Assembly: GCA_016787545.1 (NCBI GenBank)
Contig: JAEUUS010000345.1
Span: forward strand, 1-38,699
Length of the DNA stretch: 38,699 nucleotides
Source of the DNA: Saprospiraceae bacterium
Lineage (GTDB): Bacteria; Bacteroidota; Bacteroidia; Chitinophagales; Saprospiraceae
Direction: 5' to 3'
Shown here in pieces: positions 1 through 8,374 of the stretch. Below the pieces are notes generated by a model. That model searched no databases, had not been told where the DNA came from, and worked only from the letters and a program-made list of their open reading frames with translations. Positions within the stretch are counted from its first letter, which is position 1; each line of letters begins with the position of its first letter. The position numbers were made by a program, and so were the translations under genes.

Positions 1-435
1 CCCAGCGATACCTGGTGCCTGGGCTCTCAGTATTGGTCCAAAAACCTGCATTCGCCTTCCTACATGCCTAAACATGCTGTACTTTTGGATCTGGTAGGCG
101 CAAAAGGCGCTAAATTCTACAAGGAAAGTGTTTCCCGAAGTGTGGCGCCACAGCTTGTAAACAAGGTATGGGCACTGGCCGCGCAACTGGGTTATAGCGA
201 GTATTTTATCAACGAAGACAAAGGTGGCATTACGGATGATCACGTTTTTGTGATCCAAAATGCCGGTATTCCCATGATCGACATTGTCAGCTTGCCCGGT
301 GACGGAGATCATATTTTTGGTCCACACCACCACACCCATGCAGATAATATCAATGTCATCGACAAAAATGTGCTCAAAGCCGTTGGTCAAACCATGATGG
401 CCTTGATATACCAAACCAACAATGGAGTGATGTAG
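1..435 (+). CDS. M28 family metallopeptidase (glutaminyl-cyclase-like), C-terminal part
   Basis: The reading frame is open from base 1, so the N-terminus lies outside the window; 144 codons remain. The visible part begins with a DTWCLGSQYWSKN segment typical of M28 zinc aminopeptidases and glutaminyl cyclase-like proteins. It continues with ITDDHVFVIQNAGIPMIDIV, where the Asp-Asp-His and the GIP-x-IDI strand match the M28 core, and an HHHTHAD motif that should carry the last zinc-binding histidine. Family knowledge suggests a secreted or periplasmic zinc exopeptidase or cyclotransferase; which activity cannot be decided from this fragment. The gene converges on the LOG gene, and the gap between them is filled by a nested inverted repeat starting 9 bases after the stop codon. 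Confidence 0.85.
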   Translation, partial: PSDTWCLGSQYWSKNLHSPSYMPKHAVLLDLVGAKGAKFYKESVSRSVAPQLVNKVWALAAQLGYSEYFINEDKGGITDDHVFVIQNAGIPMIDIVSLPGDGDHIFGPHHHTHADNINVIDKNVLKAVGQTMMALIYQTNNGVM

Positions 436-443
436 AGTGGGTG

Positions 444-623
444 TTATTAGTGTTTGAGTGTTTTGGTGTTTTAGTTGGCGTTCGGCTGGGTATTTAGTAG
501 GGCTGACGCCTATAAATTGCGTAACTACTGAGAATCCTTCTTACTATTCTCAGTAGTAATCCCCAGCCGAACGCCAACTAAAACACCCAAACACCAAAAC
601 ACTCAAACACTAAAACACTCAAA
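444..623. repeat. Nested inverted-repeat element, family A copy 1
   Basis: The outer arms (about 447-490 and 561-623) consist of degenerate 8-bp units GTGTTTTR/GTGTTTGR followed by the core TTGGCGTTCGGCTGGG; the right arm is the reverse complement of the left with one extra 8-mer. Inside the loop a second perfect inverted repeat pairs 524-535 (ACTACTGAGAAT) with 546-557. The right arm runs into the TGA stop codon of the LOG gene (619-621). The element fills the space between two convergent genes and could work as a bidirectional terminator. Copies occur at 30468-30690, 31303-31461 and, as one arm only, 32874-32930. Confidence 0.9.
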
Positions 624-1188
624 CCTGCCATTTATCCACTGCCCTGTATTCATAGGCTTCCATGGCATTGATTAAGTTTGGCACGGTGTCTGCGGCAATA
701 CACAGGCTTCTGTTTTCTGCTTTTAGGAAGCCGTTTTCCACCATATTGTCGAGCATATGGAGCAATGGATCATAATATCCCCGGGTACTGAGCAGGCCAA
801 TTGGTTTTTTATATTGATGTAGTTGAGCTAGGGTGAGCGCCTCAAAAAATTCGTCCATGGAACCAAATCCGCCGGGTAGTGTAATCACTCCGTCGGTTCC
901 ACGGATTAATAAATCTCTTCGTTCCGACATGGTTTCCACTACAATCATATCTTTAACACCGGGATGGCCGAGTTCCAGGCCGTTGAGTTGATGGGTGATA
1001 ATGCCTGTAATAGGTCCGCCTTCTGCCAAAACAGCATCGGCAATTACACCCATTAGCCCCACACTGCCTCCGCCAAACACCACCCGAATGTTCCGCTGGG
1101 CCAGCATTTTTCCCAATTCGGCGGCGGCTTCGGCAAACCATGGATGGAAGCCCTTATTGGCCCCACAATACACTGCAACTGATTTCAT
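619..1188 (-). CDS. LOG family protein (nucleoside 5'-monophosphate phosphoribohydrolase, TIGR00730 type)
   Basis: A 189-residue Rossmann-fold protein. The N-terminus MKSVAVYCGAN is the usual first strand of the family, so I start at the ATG ending at 1188 rather than 11 codons upstream. The nucleotide-binding loop GGGSVGLMG is at residues 40-48. The family signature PGGxGTxxE appears as PGGFGSMDE (105-113), with Ser in place of Thr and the catalytic Glu kept, and an ERRD segment near 90 holds the usual active-site Arg. Known members cleave the N-glycosidic bond of nucleoside monophosphates to release ribose 5-phosphate and a base, including cytokinin activation in plants; the substrate here is unknown. 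It diverges from the lipoprotein gene at 1255, and its stop codon lies inside repeat family A. Confidence 0.9.
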   Translation of the reverse strand: MKSVAVYCGANKGFHPWFAEAAAELGKMLAQRNIRVVFGGGSVGLMGVIADAVLAEGGPITGIITHQLNGLELGHPGVKDMIVVETMSERRDLLIRGTDGVITLPGGFGSMDEFFEALTLAQLHQYKKPIGLLSTRGYYDPLLHMLDNMVENGFLKAENRSLCIAADTVPNLINAMEAYEYRAVDKWQV

Positions 1189-1254
1189 AGAAGAGGATTT
1201 GAAAGTTGAATTTTCACGCAAACCTCGGATTTTTTCTCATAAACCGATTTACTC

Positions 1255-2556
1255 ATGAACCAATTCCGTATTCTGATTTTTTTGTTGGTCCTGGCTGGCC
1301 TGTATTCCTGCGAAAAAATCATCATTCCACCCGCTCCGAATCCGGTATTTGAATTAACCGTACAAAACGATTTTTTTGAAGTTCAGTCCAAATATGCCTT
1401 GTTCCTTTCAAATGAAGAAGGGGAGCTAAAAGCCTTTCGCTGGCTACCCAGTGAAGATACTGCACATATTCAGGTGCCTGGCAGTACCCCGGAGGATCGG
1501 TTTGATATTACTCTGTTGAAAATCACCACTTTAGAAGCGCCGGGCTCAGGAGTAAAAGACACCTCCCTTACGCTCACCACTTATACACAGGTAGCAAGCG
1601 GGCGAAGGATCCATTTAAGAGATTTGTATTTCCATCAGGTATCCACATTGCGTTTTTCGTTGACCGGGTTTACTACCCTGGATTCCATCGTAGTGTCAGA
1701 TGCGCTCACACTTTCGAGGCCTCAGGCACTCAATAATTATTACGGAGAATATTTGGTGAACAACACCGGGAGGTGCTGGATGAGGGTATTGGTGAATGGA
1801 GAACCTTTTTGGCGTTTTCTGACCTTCAACAATATGGGAGAAGTGGTAGATGCAAATACCATAGATGTATCCACACAGTTTTTGGGCAATTTTTCACCGC
1901 CTCTTACCCTCGGGTTCCCGTTTGTCACTACCTGGCAATATAAACTGGATGGGGTAGTTGACAGCTCAAAACTGGAGTTTTTCCCCTTGTCTGAACATAT
2001 CAGGGCCCCGGGCGGTGAGATTCCGGTGTACGATTCCAGAAAAGTATTTGAACCAGTGAACAACGACCAATTTGATCCAAACCGGCCATATATCGATCTT
2101 TTCCGACTGAATGCATCAGGCCCAATCGGGACAGCCAACGGATACACCTATCATATAGATCAGTTTTTTCCGGCAGTTCCCTCAAGTCTGCCAGAACCAA
2201 CGTTTGATCTGGAAGCGACCACCTTGTCAAATAACCGGGCTGTTGCAGTAACCTGTATCGGTCAATTCGATGTACTCTCCTTTTCCAGGTCACGAACCAC
2301 AACACCCAATATCCATTGGGAAGTCATTACAAAACCAGCCAATGGGTCGGTTTTATACATTTTACCGGATGTGCCTGAAGCATTAGGACAACTTTATCCG
2401 GCTTTAAAACAATATGAGTTCAACAATCAGGTTCAGGCCCGGGCAGATAACTTTCAAAAACTCAATTATGAGCAGGTTATCCAAAAAATGATGGACAATG
2501 CAGATCCCTTGTGGCGGGCAAGAGGTGTATATTTGGGAAGAGAAGAGCAGTTTTAA
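1255..2556 (+). CDS. Putative lipoprotein of unknown function
   Basis: 433 residues. The N-terminus has one hydrophobic stretch followed by LYSC with Cys19, a plausible signal peptidase II lipobox, so the mature protein should be lipid-anchored. I do not recognise a domain. Residues 30-130 look beta-rich with Thr/Ser-rich strands, compatible with a fibronectin- or carboxypeptidase-regulatory-like fold, but this is only composition. The C-terminal 60 residues are more helical and charged. The start lies 66 bases from the divergent LOG start. Downstream is the convergent ScyD/ScyE-like gene with a terminator between them. Its position gives no functional hint. Confidence 0.8.
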   Translation: MNQFRILIFLLVLAGLYSCEKIIIPPAPNPVFELTVQNDFFEVQSKYALFLSNEEGELKAFRWLPSEDTAHIQVPGSTPEDRFDITLLKITTLEAPGSGVKDTSLTLTTYTQVASGRRIHLRDLYFHQVSTLRFSLTGFTTLDSIVVSDALTLSRPQALNNYYGEYLVNNTGRCWMRVLVNGEPFWRFLTFNNMGEVVDANTIDVSTQFLGNFSPPLTLGFPFVTTWQYKLDGVVDSSKLEFFPLSEHIRAPGGEIPVYDSRKVFEPVNNDQFDPNRPYIDLFRLNASGPIGTANGYTYHIDQFFPAVPSSLPEPTFDLEATTLSNNRAVAVTCIGQFDVLSFSRSRTTTPNIHWEVITKPANGSVLYILPDVPEALGQLYPALKQYEFNNQVQARADNFQKLNYEQVIQKMMDNADPLWRARGVYLGREEQF

Positions 2557-2561
2557 TAAAA

Positions 2562-2597
2562 AAAGGCCCATTCTGTAAGGAAACAGAACAGGCCCAC
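2562..2597 (-). terminator. Rho-independent terminator of the ScyD-like gene
   Basis: A stem pairs GGCCCATTCTGT (2565-2576) with ACAGAACAGGCC (2583-2594) with a short loop and two mismatches. Read on the minus strand it is followed by eight or so T residues, the classical layout for ending the minus-strand gene whose stop codon is at 2624. On the plus strand no T-tract follows, so it would terminate the lipoprotein transcript poorly. Confidence 0.75.
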
Positions 2598-2623
2598 CGT
2601 GATGGAATCACCATTCCTAAGGC

Positions 2624-3904
2624 TTACTTCATCAACAGTTTATGCGTTTTGAGCGTCTTGCCTGCCTGTAAGTCCAGCCAATAAATTCCAGCCGGCCAGT
2701 TATGGCGATGCAAGGATTTTTGATGTGATCCAACTGGCAGATAACCCATATTTTCGGTATATATCTGCCGGCCTTGTGCATCCAGCAGCCGCAAGACCAC
2801 TTCTGAAGAGTGGCTCAAATAGAAGGACACCTGAAGGTAATCTGTTACCGGATTTGGGGAAACCTGATCGTTTAGAAGAATTGTTTCAACCTCAGAAGAT
2901 GCTGAAGAGGAAGCATCGAAACGCAGAATTCGGCCAAGTCCTAATTCAGAAGTGTATATGTTACCGGAGGCATCAAGCGCCAAACCTGGCGACAAATCAA
3001 AACCTTCAGCAACCACTTCGCGGGTTCCATTCTGTTTCAGTCGGGTAACTTTGGCAGAAGCAGGTGCGAAATTGAATATGGAGAGATCGAAAGCGCCAAC
3101 TTGGAGTGCGTAAAGATCCCCGGAACCCGGATGCAATACCAGATCCGTCAGCATCGTAAAACCATTTGCATGTGGGCTGACAACTCCGTTTTGGTCAACG
3201 CTTACAATGCTTGCAAGTGAGTCCAAAAATGGGAATCCGGTGAGGTTACACACATAAAATCCACCTCCTGGTTTTGCTAAAATGCGTGTTGGCACAAAAT
3301 CAATATACGGTGGGCCAACTGGGGTTGGATTTAGCATCGGATCGAAGGTACAAAACACCGAACGCTGCCCGGCCGGATCAACCTTTATTATCCCGTTAAA
3401 GCCTGCATCCACCACATACCAGTTGCCGTTTGCGTCCAGCGCTGCGGTATAAGGGTTTGAATCTTCCATTCCCGGAGTCTGATTCTGATAAACATAATCA
3501 GATATCAAAATGGTTTTAATGGAATCCGTAAGTTGGAATGGTTGAGATACCCCGGATACAAAACCGGAAAGGTCAAAAATTAAAACGCCTCCATTAATTG
3601 GAGACACTACCCCCAATTTATTATCCGGAAGTATCATGGAATGCCATGGTCCAACACTCTCCATGGATACGGTATCAAAAAAAGCTGGCAAACCAGTAAC
3701 AACTGGAATTAGCGTTCCATCCGGTTGAAGGATAGAAACGGCCCCATCGTCAAATCCGTAACCGGATTCTGTTACCCAGATTCTGCCTTGCGCATCAATG
3801 TCTACACCATTGGGCAGGCGAAGGTTTTCGCCAACAACCGTGTAGCCCTGTGCAGATAGGGCGCTTACAAAAAGTAAACAAAGCAAGAGAAAGATGTTTT
3901 TCAT
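2624..3904 (-). CDS. ScyD/ScyE-like NHL-type beta-propeller protein with T9SS sorting domain
   Basis: 426 residues. A signal peptide (about 1-19) is followed by a propeller-like region starting LRLPNGVDIDAQGRIWVTESG; repeated G-x-IYV/WYVVD-type strands (for example NGNWYVVDAGFNGIIKVDPA) resemble SMP-30/NHL/ScyD proteins. From about residue 345 to the end is a Por secretion domain with the SPNPVTDYLQVSF opening and a short basic end (KTLKTHKLLMK), so the protein should cross the outer membrane by T9SS and be released or surface-anchored. Substrate or binding partner is unknown. It lies 97 bases downstream of the cytochrome c gene on the same strand and is followed by a clear terminator, so it may be the last gene of a small operon. 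Confidence 0.8.
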   Translation of the reverse strand: MKNIFLLLCLLFVSALSAQGYTVVGENLRLPNGVDIDAQGRIWVTESGYGFDDGAVSILQPDGTLIPVVTGLPAFFDTVSMESVGPWHSMILPDNKLGVVSPINGGVLIFDLSGFVSGVSQPFQLTDSIKTILISDYVYQNQTPGMEDSNPYTAALDANGNWYVVDAGFNGIIKVDPAGQRSVFCTFDPMLNPTPVGPPYIDFVPTRILAKPGGGFYVCNLTGFPFLDSLASIVSVDQNGVVSPHANGFTMLTDLVLHPGSGDLYALQVGAFDLSIFNFAPASAKVTRLKQNGTREVVAEGFDLSPGLALDASGNIYTSELGLGRILRFDASSSASSEVETILLNDQVSPNPVTDYLQVSFYLSHSSEVVLRLLDAQGRQIYTENMGYLPVGSHQKSLHRHNWPAGIYWLDLQAGKTLKTHKLLMK

Positions 3905-4001
3905 ATAAGGAATTGGTTTTAATTTTAATCATTTGCCTTTATATACGGCAATGGTTTTCTTTTGGATCATGAGCACACCATCAATAGGGTGTTTACCATA
4001 T

Positions 4002-4904
4002 TCATTTCTTCAGGTCGGCGGTGGGCAAGTTCGGTTGAGCCATGAGGAAGGTGTAGATAGCTTTCAACTGGTCATCTTCGAAGTTGCCTATTTCTTTCCA
4101 TGGCATGAACTTGCTGTTCAGTTCCTTTCCCATAGGGGTAATGCCTGTTCTCATAGCCGCAATAAATGCCGTATCTCCCCAGGATACAAGATTTCCACCT
4201 GGAGTGAGATTTGGCCCCATGGGAGCCTCAGGGTTGGGATCTTTTCCACCATTCAGGTTTTCGCCATGACAAGTTTTACACCCGAACACCTTGACTACAT
4301 ACTGTCCATATTCAGCAGTCACCCCTCTTTCCGGAGCATAATGCGATGGTTTCTGATGATCAATGGTTTCTGCATTCAGGGCATCACCAAAGGCGCCTAA
4401 CTGAAACAATACATCACACAGGAAAGTAGTGGACGGTCGAGGCCAGCTTTTATCAACGGGCGGAAGAGTCTTCAGGTATGCAATAATTTGTGCAATATGC
4501 TCATCGCTCAGGTACTGAAAATCTTTAGCAGGCATAATCAAAAGTGGAAGCCCTGCCTTGGAAACACCATGCCGAATGGCCCGGTCCCAATCCAAATCCG
4601 TATACTCCTTACAGGCTCCTGCCGGGGTTAGATTTGGCGCTGGAATACTGCCCAGATCCGGCGTATGGAAAAATTCAGTTCCTGCCAGATTTTCACCATG
4701 ACAGTTGATACAAAGGGAAGACACCCATTTTTTGCCTGCAGCAATAGCAGTTGAATCTGAAGGCACAGTAATATACTTAGGCTGAATCTGATACTTTTTT
4801 TCCAGTCTATTTTGTGCAGAACTGCGCAGATAAAACGCTGTTCCAGTGATCAGGAGCAAAAGAGCCCCCAGGACAATACCTGTCCATTTGAGTATTTTTT
4901 TCAT
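4002..4904 (-). CDS. Membrane-anchored diheme cytochrome c
   Basis: 300 residues. One transmembrane anchor (about 6-25, no cleavage site evident) places two cytochrome c domains in the periplasm. Heme-binding motifs are CINCH (65-69) and CKTCH (209-213), each followed by GENL. Likely axial methionines are in LLIMPAKDF (Met124) and KFMPWKEI. Both domains contain the P-N-L-T-P segment common in class I cytochromes of alcohol dehydrogenase-like modules. It probably shuttles electrons to an oxidase or from a dehydrogenase; no partner enzyme is adjacent. The gene sits between an NTF2-like secreted protein and the ScyD-like protein, and begins about 20 bases past a terminator-like hairpin. Confidence 0.88.
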   Translation of the reverse strand: MKKILKWTGIVLGALLLLITGTAFYLRSSAQNRLEKKYQIQPKYITVPSDSTAIAAGKKWVSSLCINCHGENLAGTEFFHTPDLGSIPAPNLTPAGACKEYTDLDWDRAIRHGVSKAGLPLLIMPAKDFQYLSDEHIAQIIAYLKTLPPVDKSWPRPSTTFLCDVLFQLGAFGDALNAETIDHQKPSHYAPERGVTAEYGQYVVKVFGCKTCHGENLNGGKDPNPEAPMGPNLTPGGNLVSWGDTAFIAAMRTGITPMGKELNSKFMPWKEIGNFEDDQLKAIYTFLMAQPNLPTADLKK

Positions 4905-4925
4905 CTTCCAGGAAAGTTATGGATA

Positions 4926-4972
4926 GAAAAAGCCCCATTTGTAACACCCAAAAGAGCATTGCTATGGGGCCT
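4926..4972 (-). terminator. Terminator/attenuator between the NTF2-like gene and cytochrome c
   Basis: On the minus strand a stem formed by GGCCCCAT and ATGGGGC encloses about 24 bases and is followed by TTTTTCT. It lies downstream of the NTF2-like stop (5017) and about 20 bases before the cytochrome start (4904). It either ends the upstream transcript or attenuates read-through into the cytochrome gene. Confidence 0.6.
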
Positions 4973-5016
4973 TTTCTCCGGGTTAGGATTTATGGCAAAA
5001 ACTGTTATCCTGGCAA

Positions 5017-5532
5017 TTAGTCTTTTCTATCGGCATCAAGCGCCGGCATACCCAGCATTGGGGTAAGCTGATCGAACTCGATTTTCCATTCTCCCTTGAT
5101 CTTGCGAAGCACAGCCGCGTCTTTGCTTTTGCCGCCTATCTGCTGGCCGTTTAGTACGATATCTGCTTCGGAATCCCAGATCGCCAAAGCAACATCGGGT
5201 GTCAGTAGGCGAACTTGTACATTTTCGTATTTAAATACTGCCGGTTTGTCCGTCATTTTAGAGAAAGCCTCCCAGCCTTCTTCCATGGCTTTTTTCCCAT
5301 GGGTAATGTTTCCATCCGGGCCGATTTCAGACGCGTCCTCGGTGTAAATGGCAAAGCCAGTTTTCAAGTCGCCGGCAAGGAAGGCATCGTATGCTTTTTT
5401 GAGCGCGGCATGAACAGCCCTGGCTTCGCCGGTGGCATTGCGGCTGCCCATCCAAAGGACGCCACCGGATTGCGCCTGAACAGAAGTGGCTAAAGTTAAA
5501 ATGGCAATGAGGTTGAAAAGAATGTTTTTCAT
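5017..5532 (-). CDS. Secreted NTF2-like (SnoaL/DUF4440-type) protein
   Basis: 171 residues from the ATG ending at 5532, chosen because a signal peptide (MKNILFNLIAILTLATSVQA) starts there; the frame stays open 25 codons upstream with no secretion signal. The mature part begins with a helix, ALKKAYDAFLAGDLKTGFAI, then YTEDASEIGPDG, and ends with LRKIKGEWKIEFDQLT. This is the cone-shaped alpha+beta layout of SnoaL/DUF4440 proteins. These usually bind or isomerise small ligands, but many have no known activity, and I can assign none here. It is probably the first gene of a loose minus-strand cluster with the cytochrome c and ScyD-like genes, with a hairpin after its stop codon. Confidence 0.75.
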   Translation of the reverse strand: MKNILFNLIAILTLATSVQAQSGGVLWMGSRNATGEARAVHAALKKAYDAFLAGDLKTGFAIYTEDASEIGPDGNITHGKKAMEEGWEAFSKMTDKPAVFKYENVQVRLLTPDVALAIWDSEADIVLNGQQIGGKSKDAAVLRKIKGEWKIEFDQLTPMLGMPALDADRKD

Positions 5533-5696
5533 AGTGAAATGAGTTTTAGAATGGTGAAAAATGGATGGCAGATGAGCTGCCGTGTCTTGTCTTTCATTTG
5601 ACACCACAAAAGTGCAGGCACACAGGAGGCTGTACCTTACGCAACCAAACGTAAAATGGCTACGCAGATCTGCGTATTTTCAGGAAATTAGAGGGA

Positions 5697-6329
5697 TCAA
5701 ATCAGCTTGTTCCGCACGGCAAACTGCACCAAACCCGGTATACCATGCACATCCAGCTTTTGCAGGATGTTGTTCCGGTGGGTATCAACCGTACGCGGAC
5801 TGATAAATAATTGTTGTCCTATTTCAGAGCTGCTGAAGCCCTGCGCTACCAGTTTCAGAATTTCCAATTCACGATCCGACAATTGTGCAAGCAATGGCGC
5901 ATCCGGATTGTGTACTGGTTTGGCCAGGGTAAGTGCTACTTCTGTACTAAAAAACGAGTCGCCGGCAGCTACTTTTTGAATGGCGGTACTTAGATCGTCC
6001 AGAGAGGTATTTTTGAATAAAAACCCGCTTACGCCATTAGCGATGGCTTGTTCAATGAGTTCCCTGCTCTGAAGCATGGTCAGCATAATCACTTTCACCC
6101 CAAAGAAGTCCTTTCGAATTTCTGCTGCTGCTTCCAGGCCGTTCATCACTGGCATTTCATAATCCAGCAATACTACTTGGGGTTTGGCGCCGTTTCGCAT
6201 CAATTGTATGGCCTCTTTCCCATTGGCTGCCTCTCCAACCACTTCTACAAACTCCAGCTCCTCTAATAATGCCCGGAATCCTTTACGGACCAGTTGATGA
6301 TCGTCGGCAAGTAGTACGGGGATGGACAT
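5697..6329 (-). CDS. NarL/LuxR-family response regulator
   Basis: 210 residues. The receiver domain (1-120) has the acidic pair Asp9-Asp10, phospho-acceptor Asp56 in VVLLDYEMP, Thr in MLTML and Lys in FLFKN. A linker leads to a LuxR-type helix-turn-helix (about 147-206) with LSDRELEILKLVAQGFSSSE and SPRTVDTHRNNI. It should bind DNA as a dimer when phosphorylated. It starts 16 bases after the stop codon of the histidine kinase at 6346, so the two form a cotranscribed two-component pair. Target genes cannot be read from the sequence. Confidence 0.95.
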   Translation of the reverse strand: MSIPVLLADDHQLVRKGFRALLEELEFVEVVGEAANGKEAIQLMRNGAKPQVVLLDYEMPVMNGLEAAAEIRKDFFGVKVIMLTMLQSRELIEQAIANGVSGFLFKNTSLDDLSTAIQKVAAGDSFFSTEVALTLAKPVHNPDAPLLAQLSDRELEILKLVAQGFSSSEIGQQLFISPRTVDTHRNNILQKLDVHGIPGLVQFAVRNKLI

Positions 6330-6345
6330 AGTTGAAAGAAAAGGT

Positions 6346-8277
6346 TTAAACAGGAACTTTAATGATTGCGATGGTGCCCTGAGGATTTCTATGTTCAGTT
6401 AAAAAAGCTCCGCCCAGGGTACTTACCCGACTAAGAATATTAAGCACGCCCATGGTACCGCGGCTTCGGGCGGCTTCAATGTCGAATCCAATGCCATCAT
6501 CTTCCACCTGGAGAATCAACTGATTATCTTTCATATACAGTTCTACCATCACCTTGGCTGCACGGGCATGTTTAACGATGTTATTCAGCAATTCCTGTGT
6601 GATTCGGTATAACCCAATTTCCACTTTATCTTCCAGTTGAAGTGGTATGTCGCGGGCCTTAAACTGTGTGTTAATACCGGAATATTGCAGGGTATGCTTC
6701 AGCAACAACTCCAGGCTTGGCGCAAGTCCCTGCTGTTCCAGGGTAGGTGGCGACATGATATGGGAGATACTACGAACTTCAGTGCAAGACTGGTCTAATT
6801 GTTCTCCAAGCTCGGCAAATCTGGCTGATTCTTCGGGGGCTATTTTGGACATTTTTCTGCCCAGGGCATCAAATCCCAGTTTAAGCGCCACTAATTCCTG
6901 CGCTATGCCATCGTGCAAATCGCGGGCAATCCGTTTTCGTTCTGCTTCCTGTGCTTCGATAACGGCATTCAAGCCCAGTTTTTGTTCTGCAATAACAGCT
7001 GCATCCAGTTCAGCCTTTTTACGAAGTTTGAAGCGATTGTAAAACAAATAACCCAGTATCAAAATCGCCAGCAGACTTCCACTGAGGCCGTAATTCACGA
7101 CACTGGTTCGGTATAATTCGCTTTTTTGCTGTGCTATTTTGAGCTCTTTCTCTGCTGTTTCATATTGCACCTGTAATTCACTCAAACGATCCCTGACATC
7201 TGCTGTAAGTACAGAATCTGCACAGTTTTTTTCTTTTTTACCGTATATCCTTGCCGTTGGATAGTCGCCCATCAAACAATACAACTCATTCAGGTGACCA
7301 TACACCTTTTCCAGAACAGGATATAATTCAGCACCACCCGCATCTTTTTCAGCGGCTAAGTAATGATTTTTTGCAACCTCAAATGTTCGGTTTTGCATGG
7401 CAATTACACCTAATCCGGTATGTGCAAGCGCGTTGATTTCCGGATCGCCAATGGATTCATTTCCACGTAAGATTTCTTCATAAGATTTCCTGGCTGATTC
7501 AAATTCCAAAGATTCCATCAATCCATTTGCAAGATCAATGGTTGCAATTAATGCTCCAGCCGGATACCCAAATTGTTCAAAGGCTTCTTTACCTTGCTGA
7601 AAAAGGGCCACAGCTTCCCTGGGCTTTCCTAGATCCATGATCACTTCACCCAGATTAACATATACACGTCCCTTTTCAAAAAGTCTTTTAGGTAGATATT
7701 TTAGCAGTTCAATTTCCTGCCTGTATACTCGTTCAGCTTCTGCATATTGCCTCAAATCTTTATGAGCCGCGGCAATTATTTCCATCGCATTGAGAATGCC
7801 AACAGAATCCTTCATTGTCGCAGAAATGGATAAGGCCTCCTGAGCAAGTGGCAAAGCTTTATCTGTTTGTTTCATTCCGGCGTATGCCGTTGCTTTGAAC
7901 TCAAGACTCTCCAGCAGCTGAATCTGGTTGCCATTTTTTCGGGCAATCTCAATGGCTCTATCCAGATAAGGAAGGCTGTTGCGACGATCGCCACTATTTT
8001 GGAGCGCGGAGGCCAGATTGTTCAGACTCCTTACGATAAAAGTGTCATTTCCAAGTTTTTCTGCTTCCAATACACTCTCCTTAGCATATCCTACTGCTTT
8101 TTCCGTATTACTTCCAATGAACGCACGACTTAAATGGCGCAACAATTCAATGCGCTCCCTTCCTTGTGCGGTAGGCAAAACTTGAAGTAAGGAATCAGGT
8201 TTGTACCTGACCTGTGCAAGAATAGATAAAGGAGTAAGGCAAAATGCCCACAACAGGGTTAGGCTCGTCTTTTTCAT
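6346..8277 (-). CDS. TPR-containing NarX/DesK-type sensor histidine kinase
   Basis: 643 residues from the ATG ending at 8277, which opens a signal peptide (MKKTSLTLLWAFCLTPLSIL); the frame continues upstream without a plausible leader. Residues 30-370 are tandem TPR helices that should lie in the periplasm. A transmembrane helix (YGLSGSLLAILILGYLFY) follows, then a coiled coil, a HisKA_3 dimerisation domain with His455 in RDLHDG, and a HATPase domain with QELLNNIVKHA and DDGIGFD boxes. The phosphoryl target is the adjacent NarL-type regulator. This architecture is common in Bacteroidota; the sensed signal is unknown. The threonine dehydrogenase gene lies 97 bases upstream on the same strand. 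Confidence 0.92.
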   Translation of the reverse strand: MKKTSLTLLWAFCLTPLSILAQVRYKPDSLLQVLPTAQGRERIELLRHLSRAFIGSNTEKAVGYAKESVLEAEKLGNDTFIVRSLNNLASALQNSGDRRNSLPYLDRAIEIARKNGNQIQLLESLEFKATAYAGMKQTDKALPLAQEALSISATMKDSVGILNAMEIIAAAHKDLRQYAEAERVYRQEIELLKYLPKRLFEKGRVYVNLGEVIMDLGKPREAVALFQQGKEAFEQFGYPAGALIATIDLANGLMESLEFESARKSYEEILRGNESIGDPEINALAHTGLGVIAMQNRTFEVAKNHYLAAEKDAGGAELYPVLEKVYGHLNELYCLMGDYPTARIYGKKEKNCADSVLTADVRDRLSELQVQYETAEKELKIAQQKSELYRTSVVNYGLSGSLLAILILGYLFYNRFKLRKKAELDAAVIAEQKLGLNAVIEAQEAERKRIARDLHDGIAQELVALKLGFDALGRKMSKIAPEESARFAELGEQLDQSCTEVRSISHIMSPPTLEQQGLAPSLELLLKHTLQYSGINTQFKARDIPLQLEDKVEIGLYRITQELLNNIVKHARAAKVMVELYMKDNQLILQVEDDGIGFDIEAARSRGTMGVLNILSRVSTLGGAFLTEHRNPQGTIAIIKVPV

Positions 8278-8374
8278 GGCGCATGATTTTTGAAGCTTGC
8301 CTTGAAAAACCGATGTAATGTAGAGAAAATCCTCAACCTGCAGTATATCCCAAATTTTTCCTGAATAAATATGG

